From: Cellulosimicrobium terreum
GTDB lineage: Bacteria > Actinomycetota > Actinomycetes > Actinomycetales > Cellulomonadaceae
Length of the DNA stretch: 64,000 nucleotides
Direction: 5' to 3'
Assembly (NCBI GenBank): GCA_014803435.1
Contig: JACYFD010000006.1
Coordinates: 186,001-250,000, forward strand
The notes under the pieces are model-generated. The model was not told where the DNA came from. It did not search any database and saw only the letters and a list, made by a program, of their open reading frames with translations. Each line of letters starts with the position of its first letter. Position 1 is the first letter of the stretch. Position numbers and translations under genes: made by a program. Below are positions 53,372 through 62,180 of this stretch, in pieces.

Positions 53372-53932
53372 TCAGGCAGCGAGCAGCGCGTCCACCTCGC
53401 GCAGGAAGGCGTCGAGGTCGTCGGGCGTGCGGGAGGTGACGAGGGTGTATCCGCCCTCGTCGTCGCGCACGACCGGGCGGTCCACCCATGCGCCGCCCGC
53501 GTTGAGGACGTCGGTCTCGAGCGAGGGGTAGCTGGTGAGGGTCTTGCCCTCCACAGCGGCGGTCTCCACGAGCGCCCACGGGCCGTGGCAGATGGCCGCC
53601 ACCGGCTTGCCCGCGGTGGTGAACGTCCGGACGATCTGCATCGCCTCGTCCTGGAGCCGCAGGGCGTCCGCGTTGAGCGTGCCACCAGGGACGAGCAGCA
53701 GGTCGTAGGACGCGGCGTCGGCGTCGGCGTAGGCGAGGTCCGGTGTCACGCTCCGCCCGGGGTCCTTGTCGCCGACGAGGGTCCGGACGTCGTCGACGGA
53801 GACCGCGGCGACGTCCACCTGGGCGCCCTCGGCGCGCAGGTGCTCGAGGGGCACGACGAGCTCGTCCTGCTCCACGCCGTAGTTGGTGACGATCGCCAGG
53901 ACGCGGCGGCCGGTCAGGTCCGTTGCGGGCAC
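53372..53932 (-). CDS. DJ-1/PfpI-family protein (type 1 glutamine amidotransferase fold)
   Basis: 186 residues from ATG 53932. RVLAIVTNYGVEQDELVVPLEHLRAEG opens the fold, and the nucleophile elbow AAICHGPWALVETAAV carries the reactive Cys. The PfpI-like subtype (VDRPVVRDDEGGYTLVTSRTPDDLDAFLREV at the end) includes YhbO/YraA-like proteins that act as deglycases or chaperones under stress. It has an ordinary start codon with no obvious strong ribosome site. It is divergent from lepA. Confidence 0.88.
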   Translation of the reverse strand: MPATDLTGRRVLAIVTNYGVEQDELVVPLEHLRAEGAQVDVAAVSVDDVRTLVGDKDPGRSVTPDLAYADADAASYDLLLVPGGTLNADALRLQDEAMQIVRTFTTAGKPVAAICHGPWALVETAAVEGKTLTSYPSLETDVLNAGGAWVDRPVVRDDEGGYTLVTSRTPDDLDAFLREVDALLAA

Positions 53933-54130
53933 GGTGGTCTCCTCTGGTCGGGTGGCCGGGCCGGACGGTGGTCCGGACCGGCCCTCTCACGCTAGGTCGC
54001 CCGGCGCGCCCACGCAGCGTGGGACACTGGGGTATCCGTGTCCGGCCCACCGGCGGACGCGACCGATCGCCTCGATCGATCGACGTGACCGACGAACCGA
54101 CCGACGAACTGACCCAGGAGCGCACCCGCG
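53933..54130. other. 198-base gap between the DJ-1-like gene and lepA
   Basis: It contains GACCG/CGATCGATCG-type short repeats (about 54059-54110) and the likely lepA promoter. I see no gene. The AGGAG at 54116-54120 serves the TTG start of lepA. Confidence 0.5.
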
Positions 54131-56035
54131 TTGTCCCCGATCCCCAGCGCCGAGCTCGGCACCCGCATCCAGGCGGCCTCGACGCCGCCGGAGCTGATCC
54201 GCAACTTCTGCATCATCGCGCACATCGACCACGGCAAGTCGACGCTCGCCGACCGCATGCTGCAGCTCACGGGCGTCGTCGAGCCGCGGGCCATGCGCGC
54301 GCAGTACCTCGACCGCATGGACATCGAGCGCGAGCGCGGCATCACGATCAAGTCGCAGGCCGTCCGCATGCCGTGGGCGCACGTCGCGGGCGAGGGCGCC
54401 GGCGCCGAGCTCGTCCCCTACGCGCTCAACATGATCGACACCCCGGGCCACGTCGACTTCACCTACGAGGTGTCGCGGTCCCTCGCGGCGTGCGAGGGCG
54501 CGGTACTGCTCGTCGACGCGGCGCAGGGCATCGAGGCGCAGACCCTCGCGAACCTGTACCTCGCGATGGAGAACGACCTCGAGATCATCCCGGTCCTCAA
54601 CAAGATCGACCTCCCCGCCGCGCAGCCGGAGAAGTACGCCGAGGAGATCGCGAGGCTCGTCGGCGTCGACCCGGCGGACGTCCTCAAGGTCTCCGGCAAG
54701 ACGGGTGTCGGCGTCGAGGCGCTGCTCGACCGCATCGTCGAGCGTGTCCCCGCCCCTGTCGGCGACCCCGCCGCACCAGCCCGGGCCATGATCTTCGACT
54801 CGGTCTACGACACGTACCGCGGGGTCGTGACGTACGTGCGCGTCATCGACGGCAACCTGAACCCGCGCGAGCGCATCGTCATGATGTCGACGCGCGCGAC
54901 GCACGAGCTCCTCGAGATCGGCGTCATCTCGCCGGAGCCCATCGTCACGAAGGGCCTCGGCGTCGGCGAGGTCGGCTACCTCATCACGGGCGTCAAGGAC
55001 GTGCGCCAGTCGAAGGTCGGCGACACGGTCACCAACCTGGCCAAGCCCGCCAGCGAGGCGCTCGGCGGCTACTCCGACCCCAAGCCGATGGTCTTCTCCG
55101 GCCTGTACCCCGTGGACGGGTCGGACTACCCGACCCTGCGCGACGCGCTCGACAAGCTCAAGCTCAACGACGCCGCGCTCAACTACGAGCCCGAGACCTC
55201 TGTCGCGCTCGGGTTCGGCTTCCGCGTCGGGTTCCTCGGCCTGCTGCACCTGGAGATCGTGCGCGAGCGCCTCGAGCGCGAGTTCGACCTCGACCTCATC
55301 TCGACCGCGCCGAACGTCGTCTACGACGTCACGCTCGAGGACGGGACGACCGTCAAGGTGACCAACCCCTCGGAGTTCCCCGGCGGCAAGATCAAGGCGG
55401 TCAGCGAGCCCGTCGTACGCGCGACGATCCTGGCGCCCAGCGAGTTCGTGGGCACGATCATGGGCCTGTGCAACGAACGTCGCGGCCAGATGCTGGGCAT
55501 GGACTACCTGTCGGAGGACCGGGTCGAGCTGCGTTTCACGCTGCCGCTCGCCGAGATCGTCTTCGACTTCTTCGACCAGCTCAAGTCGCGCACGCGCGGG
55601 TACGCGTCGCTCGACTACGAGCCGACGGGTGACCAGGTGGCGGACCTCGTGAAGGTCGACATGCTGCTCCAGGGCGAACAGGTGGACGCCTTCAGCGCGA
55701 TCGTGCACAAGGACAAGGCATACGACTACGGCGTGATGATGACCTCCAAGCTCAAGGAGATCATCCCGCGCCAGCAGTTCGAGGTGCCCATCCAGGCCGC
55801 CGTCGGCGCCCGTGTCATCGCGCGCGAGACCGTGCGCGCCATGCGCAAGGACGTCCTCGCCAAGTGCTACGGCGGCGACATCAGCCGTAAGCGCAAGCTG
55901 CTCGAGAAGCAGAAGGAGGGCAAGAAGCGCATGAAGAACATCGGTTCCGTCGAGGTTCCCAAGGACGCCTTCATCGCCGTGCTGTCCTCCGACGGCGTGG
56001 GCGGCAAGGAGTCCAAGGACAAGTCGAAGAAGTGA
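54131..56035 (+). CDS. lepA: elongation factor 4
   Basis: 634 residues from TTG 54131, preceded by AGGAG 10 bases upstream; no ATG or GTG fits the family N-terminus ([29 protein letters not shown]). The GTPase motifs are intact: AHIDHGKST (G1), DTPGHVDF (G3), NKIDLP (G4). Domains II, III/IV and the LepA-specific C-terminal domain ([43 protein letters not shown]) follow. It back-translocates or remodels stalled ribosomes at high ionic strength. hemW follows after only 7 bases. Confidence 0.97.
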   Translation: MSPIPSAELGTRIQAASTPPELIRNFCIIAHIDHGKSTLADRMLQLTGVVEPRAMRAQYLDRMDIERERGITIKSQAVRMPWAHVAGEGAGAELVPYALNMIDTPGHVDFTYEVSRSLAACEGAVLLVDAAQGIEAQTLANLYLAMENDLEIIPVLNKIDLPAAQPEKYAEEIARLVGVDPADVLKVSGKTGVGVEALLDRIVERVPAPVGDPAAPARAMIFDSVYDTYRGVVTYVRVIDGNLNPRERIVMMSTRATHELLEIGVISPEPIVTKGLGVGEVGYLITGVKDVRQSKVGDTVTNLAKPASEALGGYSDPKPMVFSGLYPVDGSDYPTLRDALDKLKLNDAALNYEPETSVALGFGFRVGFLGLLHLEIVRERLEREFDLDLISTAPNVVYDVTLEDGTTVKVTNPSEFPGGKIKAVSEPVVRATILAPSEFVGTIMGLCNERRGQMLGMDYLSEDRVELRFTLPLAEIVFDFFDQLKSRTRGYASLDYEPTGDQVADLVKVDMLLQGEQVDAFSAIVHKDKAYDYGVMMTSKLKEIIPRQQFEVPIQAAVGARVIARETVRAMRKDVLAKCYGGDISRKRKLLEKQKEGKKRMKNIGSVEVPKDAFIAVLSSDGVGGKESKDKSKK

Positions 56036-56042
56036 CCTCGCG

Positions 56043-57350
56043 GTGAGCCCTGCACTTCCCGACGGCGAGCCGGTGCCCGACGACGGCGCTCTGCCCGCGT
56101 GGGTCGGTGCCCTGGGCGCGGTGACCGACGGATCTCCGTCGGGCGCCCAGCCGCGCGGCGCGTTCGGCGTCTACCTGCACGTGCCCTTCTGCTCGGTGCG
56201 CTGCGGGTACTGCGACTTCAACACCTACACGGCGTCCGAGCTCGGGGGCGGGGCCAGCCAGGCGTCGTACGCGTCCACGGCCCTGCGCGAGATCGACCTC
56301 GCCGCGCGCGTCCTGCGCGACGCACGCGTGCCGGAGCGGCAGGTCTCGACGGTGTTCGTCGGGGGCGGCACGCCCACCCTCCTGCCCGCCGGGGACCTCG
56401 CGCGGATGCTCGACGGCGTCCGCGCGGCCTGGGGGCTCGCGCCCGGCGCCGAGGTGACGACCGAGGCGAACCCCGACTCGGTGACGCCCGCATCGCTCGC
56501 CGAGCTCGCGGCCGCGGGGTTCACGCGCGTGTCGTTCGGCATGCAGTCCGCCGTCCCGCACGTCCTCGCGACGCTCGAGCGCACCCACGACCCCGAGCGC
56601 ATCCCCGACGTCGTGCGCTGGGCGCGCGAGGCCGGGCTGAAGGTCTCGCTCGACCTCATCTACGGCACGCCGGGGGAGAGCATCGACGACTGGCGCGCCA
56701 GCCTGGAGACGGCCCTCGCCACCGGCGTCGACCACGTGTCGGCCTATGCGCTCGTCGTCGAGCCGGGCACCAAGATGGCGGCTCAGGTGCGGCGAGGCGA
56801 GATCGCCCTGCCGAGCGACGACGACCAGGCGATGAAGTACGAGCTTGCCGACGAGCTGCTGACCGCCGCCGGGCTGACCTGGTACGAGGTGAGCAACTGG
56901 GCGCGCACCGACGACGACCGCTGCCGGCACAACCTCGCCTACTGGCGCGGCGACGACTGGTGGGGGATCGGCCCCGGCGCGCACTCCTACGTCGCCGCAG
57001 CCGGTCCGACGGACGAGCGCGGTCCGACGGACGAGCGCGTGGGCGTGCGGTGGTGGAACGTCAAGCACCCCCGCCGGTACGCGGCGCTCCTCGAGTCCGG
57101 CTCGAGCCCCGCCGCGGGGCGCGAGCTCCTGACCCGCGAGGAAGGGCTGCTCGAGCAGGTCATGCTGCAGGGGCGCCTGCGCGAGGGGCTCGACCTGGCG
57201 GTCCTCTCGCCGGCGGGGCGACGCGCCGTCGCCGGCCTGGTCTCGACCGGGCTGCTCGACGGGCGTGCAGCGATCCGTGGCCAGGGTGTGCTCACGCTGC
57301 GTGGACGCCTGCTCGCGGACACCGTGGTCCGCACGCTCACCGCCGCCTGA
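56043..57350 (+). CDS. hemW: HemW (radical SAM haem chaperone / HemN-like)
   Basis: 435 residues from GTG 56043. The radical-SAM cluster motif is YLHVPFCSVRCGYCDFNTY (CxxxCxxC near residues 48-56), followed by VFVGGGTPTLLP and a SAM-binding barrel. A tandem duplication of six residues (GPTDER twice) lies near residue 325 (DNA 57003-57038). The protein was annotated as oxygen-independent coproporphyrinogen oxidase but HemW types transfer haem. It is in the lepA operon, as in many actinobacteria. Confidence 0.93.
   Translation: MSPALPDGEPVPDDGALPAWVGALGAVTDGSPSGAQPRGAFGVYLHVPFCSVRCGYCDFNTYTASELGGGASQASYASTALREIDLAARVLRDARVPERQVSTVFVGGGTPTLLPAGDLARMLDGVRAAWGLAPGAEVTTEANPDSVTPASLAELAAAGFTRVSFGMQSAVPHVLATLERTHDPERIPDVVRWAREAGLKVSLDLIYGTPGESIDDWRASLETALATGVDHVSAYALVVEPGTKMAAQVRRGEIALPSDDDQAMKYELADELLTAAGLTWYEVSNWARTDDDRCRHNLAYWRGDDWWGIGPGAHSYVAAAGPTDERGPTDERVGVRWWNVKHPRRYAALLESGSSPAAGRELLTREEGLLEQVMLQGRLREGLDLAVLSPAGRRAVAGLVSTGLLDGRAAIRGQGVLTLRGRLLADTVVRTLTAA
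57003..57038 (+). repeat. 18-bp in-frame tandem duplication within hemW
   Basis: Two perfect copies of an 18-base unit (57003-57020 and 57021-57038) encode GPTDER-GPTDER, in a loop of the radical-SAM protein. Confidence 0.9.
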
Positions 57351-57483
57351 ACCCGCCGGGACCGCGTCCGCGACGCCTGTCGCGGCACTCCGGCGCACGT
57401 CCCTGCGGCGAGTCCTGTGGCGCTGCGTCGCGAATCCCGCCAGTCTGGGTCCGGGTGAGACGACTGCGAACGAGGAGACCGGG

Positions 57484-58570
57484 ATGAGCGAGAACCCGAC
57501 GGGCGGACCCCCGCGCGACGAGAACGACCCAGCCAACCGTCCGGCGTCGGGCCCGGACGAGCCGACGCAGGAGAACCCCTACGCGGAGCTCCCGCCCGAC
57601 GGACCGGTCGCGCCGCGCACGTCCGGCGACCCGGCCGGCCCGGGTCCGGAGCCCGCCGCGACCGGCGGTGCCGAGCCGCCGTCGGCGGACCCCGGCCCGC
57701 CGTCGTACGGCGCACCGCAGCAACCGTCCTACGGCGCGACGCCGCCTCCTTACGGCCCGGGCGGGGACCAGGGCGGACCCGGGTACCCGCCGCCCGGCGG
57801 ACCCGGCTATCCGCCGCCGGGCGGGCCGGGGTACCCGCCCGGTGGGCCGGGGTACCCGCCGCCCGGGTCGTACCCGGGGGGGTGCGGGGGAGTACGGGGC
57901 GTCCGGGACGACGCTCTCCGTCGGTGACGCGATCTCCTTCGGCTGGCGCAAGGTCATCGCCAACCTCGGTCCGTGGATCCTGGTCGCGCTGATCTTCATC
58001 GCGGTGAACATCGCCTGGAGCTGGATCACCGGCGGGTTCGACCAGTTCCAGGACCAGTACGACTTCTCGGACACGAACGCGTTCGCCGTCACGGGCATCA
58101 CGTTCACGAGCATCCTCTTCGGGATCATCGGCACGGTGATCGGCTACCTGATCACGGCGTTCTTCACGCGTGGTGCGCTCGACGAGGTCGACGGGCGGCG
58201 CCCGCCCGTCGCGGCCTTCTTCCGGGTCGGCAACGTCCTCAACGTGATCCTCGCGGCGCTGATCGTGGGCATCCTGACCTTCGTCGGGTTCGTCCTGTGC
58301 ATCCTGCCCGGGTTCGCCGTCCTGCTCTTCTCCGTGTTCGTCTACTACGTGGCGCTCGACCAGGGCACCGATGCGATCACGGCGGTCCGGACGAGCTTCT
58401 CGCTCGTGGCGAAGAACTTCGGCCAGATGTTCCTGCTCCTGCTCGCACTCTTCGGGATCAACATCCTCGGAGCGATCCCGTGCGGCCTGGGCCTGTTCGT
58501 CACGATCCCGCTGAGCTATGTGGCCGTCGGCTACGCGTACCGCCGACTCACGGGTGGCGTGCCGGCCTGA
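57484..58570 (+). pseudogene. proline-rich polytopic membrane protein, split by a +1 shift in a G7 run
   Basis: ATG 57484 (ribosome site GAGGAG) begins a hydrophilic, Pro/Gly-rich ~130-residue N-terminus with PGYPPPGG-type repeats. At the run of seven G (57876-57882) the frame closes early at 57927. The downstream frame continues AGEYGASGTTLSVGDAISFGWRKVIANLG and then about five helices (YxxWITGGFDQ, ITFTSILFGIIGTVIGYLITAFF, VILAALIVGILTFVGFVLCILPGFAVLLFSVFVYYVAL, MFLLLLALFGINILGAIPCGLGLF) to 58570. With six G the two frames join perfectly. This is a homopolymer error, phase-variable tract or true frameshift. The domain resembles DUF-type membrane families; function unknown. Confidence 0.82.
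57774..57870 (+). repeat. GC-rich tandem repeat encoding PGYPPPGG units
   Basis: Near-identical 24-base units (21 in one copy) encode GPGYPPPG repeats upstream of the G7 run. They are prone to slippage. Confidence 0.85.
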
Positions 58571-58573
58571 CCC

Positions 58574-58610
58574 TCGACCCGTGCCGGACGAAGAGCCCGG
58601 CACGGGTCGA
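58574..58610. terminator. bidirectional hairpin terminator
   Basis: Perfect 14-bp arms (58574-58587, 58597-58610) with a 9-base loop, between the membrane protein gene and the convergent TetR gene. Confidence 0.7.
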
Positions 58611-58614
58611 CGCG

Positions 58615-59241
58615 TCAGCGGCCTGCGTCGAGGCCTCGTGCCCAGCCGAGGTCCACGGAGCGTCCGGCCCGAGGCGCGTCGTCGCCCGCAGCCTCGTAGA
58701 GGTGCACCAGTCCCGAGGTCACGACGGGCTCGACCTGCTCGTACGGCAGCACCCCAGTGACGAGGAGCATGCACGCGCCGTGGCCGAACATCCACAGCTC
58801 GTGGGCGAACCCGACGACGTCGAGGTCGGCGTGGAACCGCCCGGAGCCCACGGCGCGCCGCACGGCCTCGACGAGGTGCCCGAGCGTGGCGTCCGCCGCC
58901 CCCGAGTCGGGCAGCGGCAGCGAGCCGTCGAACATGAGCGTGTACAGCTCGGGGCTCTGCCGGGACGACGCCGTGTAGGCCGCCCCGGCGGCAGCCAGGT
59001 CACCGACCGGGTCGTCGGTCGCCGAGTGCGTGGCCAGGCGTGCGGCGAGCCGGGTGAACCCCTCCTGACGCACCGCCCCGAGGAGGCCGGACATGCCGTC
59101 GAAGTACGTGTAGACGGCCATGGTCGACACCCCGGTCCCGGCGACCACCCCGCGCAGGGTGACGGTCTCACGGCGGACGAGCATGCCGGCGGCGCGCTCG
59201 ATGAGGAGCTCGCGGACTTCGGGACGAGGAGGGCGGACCAC
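58615..59241 (-). CDS. TetR-family repressor
   Basis: 208 residues from GTG 59241. The HTH is at about 10-50 (IERAAGMLVRRETVTLRGVVAGTGVSTMAVYTYFDGMSGLL); the C-terminal domain is a TetR_C-type ligand pocket. GTG stands 6 bases after TAGAAT (59253-59248), so the message is leaderless. That -10 is inside a palindrome at 59248-59270, indicating self-repression. It is divergent from the RidA-like gene, its probable target. Confidence 0.88.
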   Translation of the reverse strand: MVRPPRPEVRELLIERAAGMLVRRETVTLRGVVAGTGVSTMAVYTYFDGMSGLLGAVRQEGFTRLAARLATHSATDDPVGDLAAAGAAYTASSRQSPELYTLMFDGSLPLPDSGAADATLGHLVEAVRRAVGSGRFHADLDVVGFAHELWMFGHGACMLLVTGVLPYEQVEPVVTSGLVHLYEAAGDDAPRAGRSVDLGWARGLDAGR

Positions 59242-59247
59242 TAGACC

Positions 59248-59280
59248 ATTCTATATCGCCGCTATAGAATAGCGGTGATA
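59248..59280. promoter_or_regulatory. nested palindromes: TetR operator overlapping the TetR -10
   Basis: Outer repeat ATTCTATA-N7-TATAGAAT (59248-59255, 59263-59270). A second, interleaved repeat has 12-bp arms (59254-59265, 59269-59280), a 3-base spacer and one mismatch. The TetR -10 (TAGAAT, minus strand) is the first arm. Confidence 0.7.
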
Positions 59281-59300
59281 TCGAATCGAGGAGGTTCGTC

Positions 59301-59708
59301 ATGTCCGTCCGGCTGCTCAACCCGCCCGCGCTGCCGCAGCCCGAGGTCTACGCCCAGGTCTCGGTCGCGGAGGGCTCCAGGCTCGTGTTCGTCTCCGGAC
59401 AGGTGGCGCGCGACGCCGACGGCAACCCCGTCGGCAACGGCGACCTGGCGGCCCAGGCCGAGCAGGCCTACGCCAACGTGCACGCCGCCGTCACGGCCGC
59501 GGGGGGGTCGTTCGCCGACATCGCCAAGCTGACGGTCTACGTCGTGGACTGGGAGCGGGCCAAGATGGCGCAGCTCGCCGAGGGTGCCGTGCGAGCGTCA
59601 CAGCGCCTGGGCTTCGATCTCGTCCGCCCCATCACCCTCCTCGGCGTCGCGGCCCTGGGCGAGTCCGACCTGCTGATCGAGGTCGAGGCGGTCGCGGTCC
59701 TGTCCTGA
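59301..59708 (+). CDS. RidA/YjgF-family protein
   Basis: 135 residues from ATG 59301 with GAGGAGG upstream. The family pattern is full-length: PPALPQPEVYAQVSVAEGSRLVFVSGQVARDADG, AEQAYANVHAAVTAAGGSFADIAKLTVYVVDWERA, and the ligand-pocket end LLGVAALGESDLLIEVEAVAVL. The catalytic Arg of true RidA (near residue 105 in IPARxxxxV) is not obvious; this copy reads FDLVRPITLLGVAALG, so it may be a non-deaminating Rid subfamily member. It is probably repressed by the divergent TetR. Confidence 0.85.
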   Translation: MSVRLLNPPALPQPEVYAQVSVAEGSRLVFVSGQVARDADGNPVGNGDLAAQAEQAYANVHAAVTAAGGSFADIAKLTVYVVDWERAKMAQLAEGAVRASQRLGFDLVRPITLLGVAALGESDLLIEVEAVAVLS

Positions 59709-59726
59709 CCCCCGGGTCGGGTCAGG
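59704..59726. terminator. shared terminator hairpin containing both stop codons
   Basis: Perfect 8-bp arms (59704-59711, 59719-59726) with a 7-base loop. The arms include the stop of the RidA gene and the stop of DUF3097. Confidence 0.6.
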
Positions 59727-60582
59727 GTGCCGTCACGAAGTCGATGAGCTCCTCGACGCGACCGAGCAACGACGGCTCGAGGTCGGCGTAGCTGCGGACG
59801 GTCCCGAGGATCCGCTGCCACGCGCGCGCGACGTCGGCCTGCGACTGCGCCGGCCAGCCCAGCTCGCGCAGGATCCCGCGCTTCCACTCCGTCCCGCGCT
59901 CGATGACCGGCCACCGCTGCAGACCCACCCGCTCGGGCCGGACCGCCTGCCACACGTCGACGTACGGGTGGCCCAGCACGAGGACCGTCCCGCGCGGGAC
60001 GGACCGCAGGACGTCGTCGGTGATGCGCTGCTCCTTGCTGCCCGCCACGAGGTGGTCGACGAGGACCCCGACGCGACGGTCCGGCGTCGGGCCGAAGTCC
60101 GCGAGCGCGTCGGCGAGGTTGTCCACCCCGTCGAGCAGCTCGACGACGACGCCCTCGACGCGCAGGTCGTCGCCCCAGACCTTCTCGACGAGCTCGGCGT
60201 CGTGCTTGCCCTCCACCCAGATGCGGCTTCCCCGGGCCACGCGTGCCCGTTGCCCGACGACGGCCCGCGAGCCCGACGCCGTGCGTGCGGGCGCGGCCGG
60301 GGCGCGTGACGTCACGGGCGCCACGAGCTCGACGGGTGCGCCGTCGACCCAGAACCCCGGGCCCAGGGGGAACGTCCGGGTGCGGCCGCGACGGTCTTCC
60401 AGCACGACGACGTGCATGCCGCCAGACTTCTCGACGCGCACGACGGCGCCGACCCAGCCGGTCTCGACCTCCTCGACGACGAGCCCGCGCTCGGCCGCCT
60501 GCGGGCGTGAGACAGGACGGGGACGGTGGTGAGCGGTCGGGGCCGTCCCGAGGACGTCCGACCCGTAGCGGTCGAGAGGCAC
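59722..60582 (-). CDS. DUF3097 protein
   Basis: 286 residues from GTG 60582. The in-frame GTG 60588 abuts TAGGGT directly, whereas GTG 60582 stands 6 bases after it and gives the family start (PLDRYGSDVL). The family pattern includes GLVVEEVETGWVGAVVRVEKSGGMHVVVLEDRRGRTRTFPLGPGFW and RIWVEGKHDAELVEKVWGDDLRVEGVVVELLDG, which resembles a TOPRIM-like EGxxD patch, then GVLVDHLVAGSKE. The function is unknown; the gene commonly neighbours hemW/hrcA in actinobacteria. Confidence 0.85.
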   Translation of the reverse strand: MPLDRYGSDVLGTAPTAHHRPRPVSRPQAAERGLVVEEVETGWVGAVVRVEKSGGMHVVVLEDRRGRTRTFPLGPGFWVDGAPVELVAPVTSRAPAAPARTASGSRAVVGQRARVARGSRIWVEGKHDAELVEKVWGDDLRVEGVVVELLDGVDNLADALADFGPTPDRRVGVLVDHLVAGSKEQRITDDVLRSVPRGTVLVLGHPYVDVWQAVRPERVGLQRWPVIERGTEWKRGILRELGWPAQSQADVARAWQRILGTVRSYADLEPSLLGRVEELIDFVTAP

Positions 60583-60588
60583 GCCCAC

Positions 60589-60594
60589 ACCCTA
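60589..60594 (-). promoter_or_regulatory. -10 element (TAGGGT) of a leaderless promoter
   Basis: TAGGGT on the minus strand ends 6 bases before GTG 60582 of the DUF3097 gene. It is half of an ACCCTAGGGT palindrome (60589-60598). Confidence 0.55.
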
Positions 60595-60643
60595 GGGTCG
60601 ACCTGCGGCGGGACATCGGGTGCGACACGCGCGGTACGGGTGG

Positions 60644-60649
60644 TAGGAC
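60644..60649 (+). promoter_or_regulatory. -10 element (TAGGAC) of a leaderless promoter
   Basis: TAGGAC ends 6 bases before GTG 60656 of the DHA2 transporter. Confidence 0.45.
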
Positions 60650-60655
60650 GGAGCG

Positions 60656-62113
60656 GTGAGCGACAGCCCCGCCGGAACCCCTGCGCCGGACCCCCGCCGG
60701 TGGCACGTGCTCGCCGTGTGCCTCGGCGCGGGCTTCATCACCACGCTCGACGTGTCGATCGTCAACGTGGCGCTGCCGTCGATCGAGCAGTCGCTCGACG
60801 CGACCGCCACGCAGCTCCAGATCGTGGTCGCCGGCTACACGCTCGCGTTCGGCCTCGCGCTGGTCCCTGCGGGGCGTCTCGGCGACGCGGGTGCACGACG
60901 GACGCTGTTCATCGTCGGGATGGCCGGGTTCGCCCTCATGAGCCTCGCGTCGGGGCTCGCGCCGAGCGGTGCGTGGCTCGGTGCGGCGCGACTCCTGCAG
61001 GGGGTGTTCGCCGGGCTGATGAACCCGCAGGTCGTGGGACTGATCCAGCAGTCGTTCTCCGGGTTCGAGCGGGGCCGCGCGTTCAGCATGTTCGGTGCGT
61101 CGATCGGGGTGTCGACGGCGATCGGTCCGGTCCTCGGCGGCCTGCTGATCGCGGCGGCCGGCACGGCGGACGGTTGGCGCTGGGTCTTCCTCGTCAACGT
61201 GCCCGTGGTCGCCGTCATCCTGCCCTTCGCGTGGCGGCTGATCCCGGCCCAGGCGGCGCGACGGCCGGGGACGCCGAGACGGCTGGACCCGGTCGGCCTG
61301 TCCCTGCTCGCCGTGGTGACCGTCGCGGTCATGCTGCCGTTCGTCACGACGACCGGCGTCGACGACGACCCGGCGCGCTGGTGGTGGATCGCCCTCGCCG
61401 TGGGCGTGGGGGCGCTCGCCCTGGTCTGGGAGCGCCGCTACCAGCGCCGCACCGGCGCGGCCGTGCTCGACCCGGGCGTGCTCGGTCGCCGCTCGTTCCG
61501 CAACGGTGCGGTGCTGGGCATGGTGTACTTCGGCGGCTTCACGGGGATCTTCCTCGTCATCACGCTGTACCTGCAGGACGAGGTCGGCTACACGCCGCTC
61601 CAGGCGGGCCTCGTGAGCCTGCCGTTCGCGGCGGCGTCGGGCGTGAGCGCGTGGTTCTCGGGGCGCGGCGTCGGGCGCTGGGGACGGCGCATCGTCGTGC
61701 TCGGGCTGGTCCTCGTGCTCGTCGGGGTGGTCGCGAGCGACCTGGTGCTGCGGCTCGCGGACCCGGCCTCGGTGGGCGTCGCGCTCGCCGCGACGCTGCT
61801 GGTCGCCGGGACCGGCAGCGGGCTCGTGATCGCGCCCAACCAGACGCTCACGCTCTCCGAGGTCCCGCTGCCGAGCGCCGGGGTCGCGGGCTCGATGCTC
61901 CAGGTCGGCCAGCGCATCGGTTCCGCGGTCGGCATCTCCGTCATCCTCTCCGTCTACTACGGCGGCATCGCAGGCGGCGACGGCGCGGGCGACGCAGCGG
62001 GCCGGGCGCTCGTCGTCACGGCGGCGCTGGTCGTGGTGGCGCTCGTCGTCGGGCTCGTGGACCTGCGTTCGCGCGGAGCGGACGCTTCGAGGCGGAGGCA
62101 CGCGGACGCGTAG
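60656..62113 (+). CDS. MFS drug-efflux transporter, DHA2 (14-TM) family
   Basis: 485 residues from GTG 60656. [23 protein letters not shown] (motif D1), [32 protein letters not shown] (motif A) and [12 protein letters not shown] (motif C) mark a DHA2 exporter; about 14 helices follow, with a short charged C-terminal tail. It is the third DHA2 exporter in this window and the only one without an adjacent TetR gene. It is divergent from DUF3097 with 73 bases between. It sits directly upstream of hrcA. Confidence 0.9.
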   Translation: MSDSPAGTPAPDPRRWHVLAVCLGAGFITTLDVSIVNVALPSIEQSLDATATQLQIVVAGYTLAFGLALVPAGRLGDAGARRTLFIVGMAGFALMSLASGLAPSGAWLGAARLLQGVFAGLMNPQVVGLIQQSFSGFERGRAFSMFGASIGVSTAIGPVLGGLLIAAAGTADGWRWVFLVNVPVVAVILPFAWRLIPAQAARRPGTPRRLDPVGLSLLAVVTVAVMLPFVTTTGVDDDPARWWWIALAVGVGALALVWERRYQRRTGAAVLDPGVLGRRSFRNGAVLGMVYFGGFTGIFLVITLYLQDEVGYTPLQAGLVSLPFAAASGVSAWFSGRGVGRWGRRIVVLGLVLVLVGVVASDLVLRLADPASVGVALAATLLVAGTGSGLVIAPNQTLTLSEVPLPSAGVAGSMLQVGQRIGSAVGISVILSVYYGGIAGGDGAGDAAGRALVVTAALVVVALVVGLVDLRSRGADASRRRHADA

Positions 62114-62116
62114 GAT
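62111..62116 (+). promoter_or_regulatory. -10 element (TAGGAT) of the hrcA-dnaJ promoter
   Basis: TAGGAT abuts the CIRCE element, so transcription would begin inside the CIRCE sequence. Its first three bases are the TAG stop codon of the preceding DHA2 transporter gene. Confidence 0.5.
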
Positions 62117-62142
62117 TGGCACTCGTGGGTCGAGAGTGCCGG
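62116..62142. promoter_or_regulatory. CIRCE operator (HrcA binding site)
   Basis: TTGGCACTC-N9-GAGTGCCGG, which differs from the consensus TTAGCACTC-N9-GAGTGCTAA mainly at the outer positions; the 9-base spacer is exact. It lies 38 bases upstream of hrcA. Confidence 0.85.
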
Positions 62143-62180
62143 ACCGTCGGCGGGCACGTCGAGGAGCACAGGAGGTGGAC

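Noticed and set aside
57876-57927. Programmed ribosomal frameshifting at the G7 run.
   Set aside because: No pseudoknot or downstream structure is visible to support it, and a plain homopolymer error or indel is simpler. It is kept only as an option.
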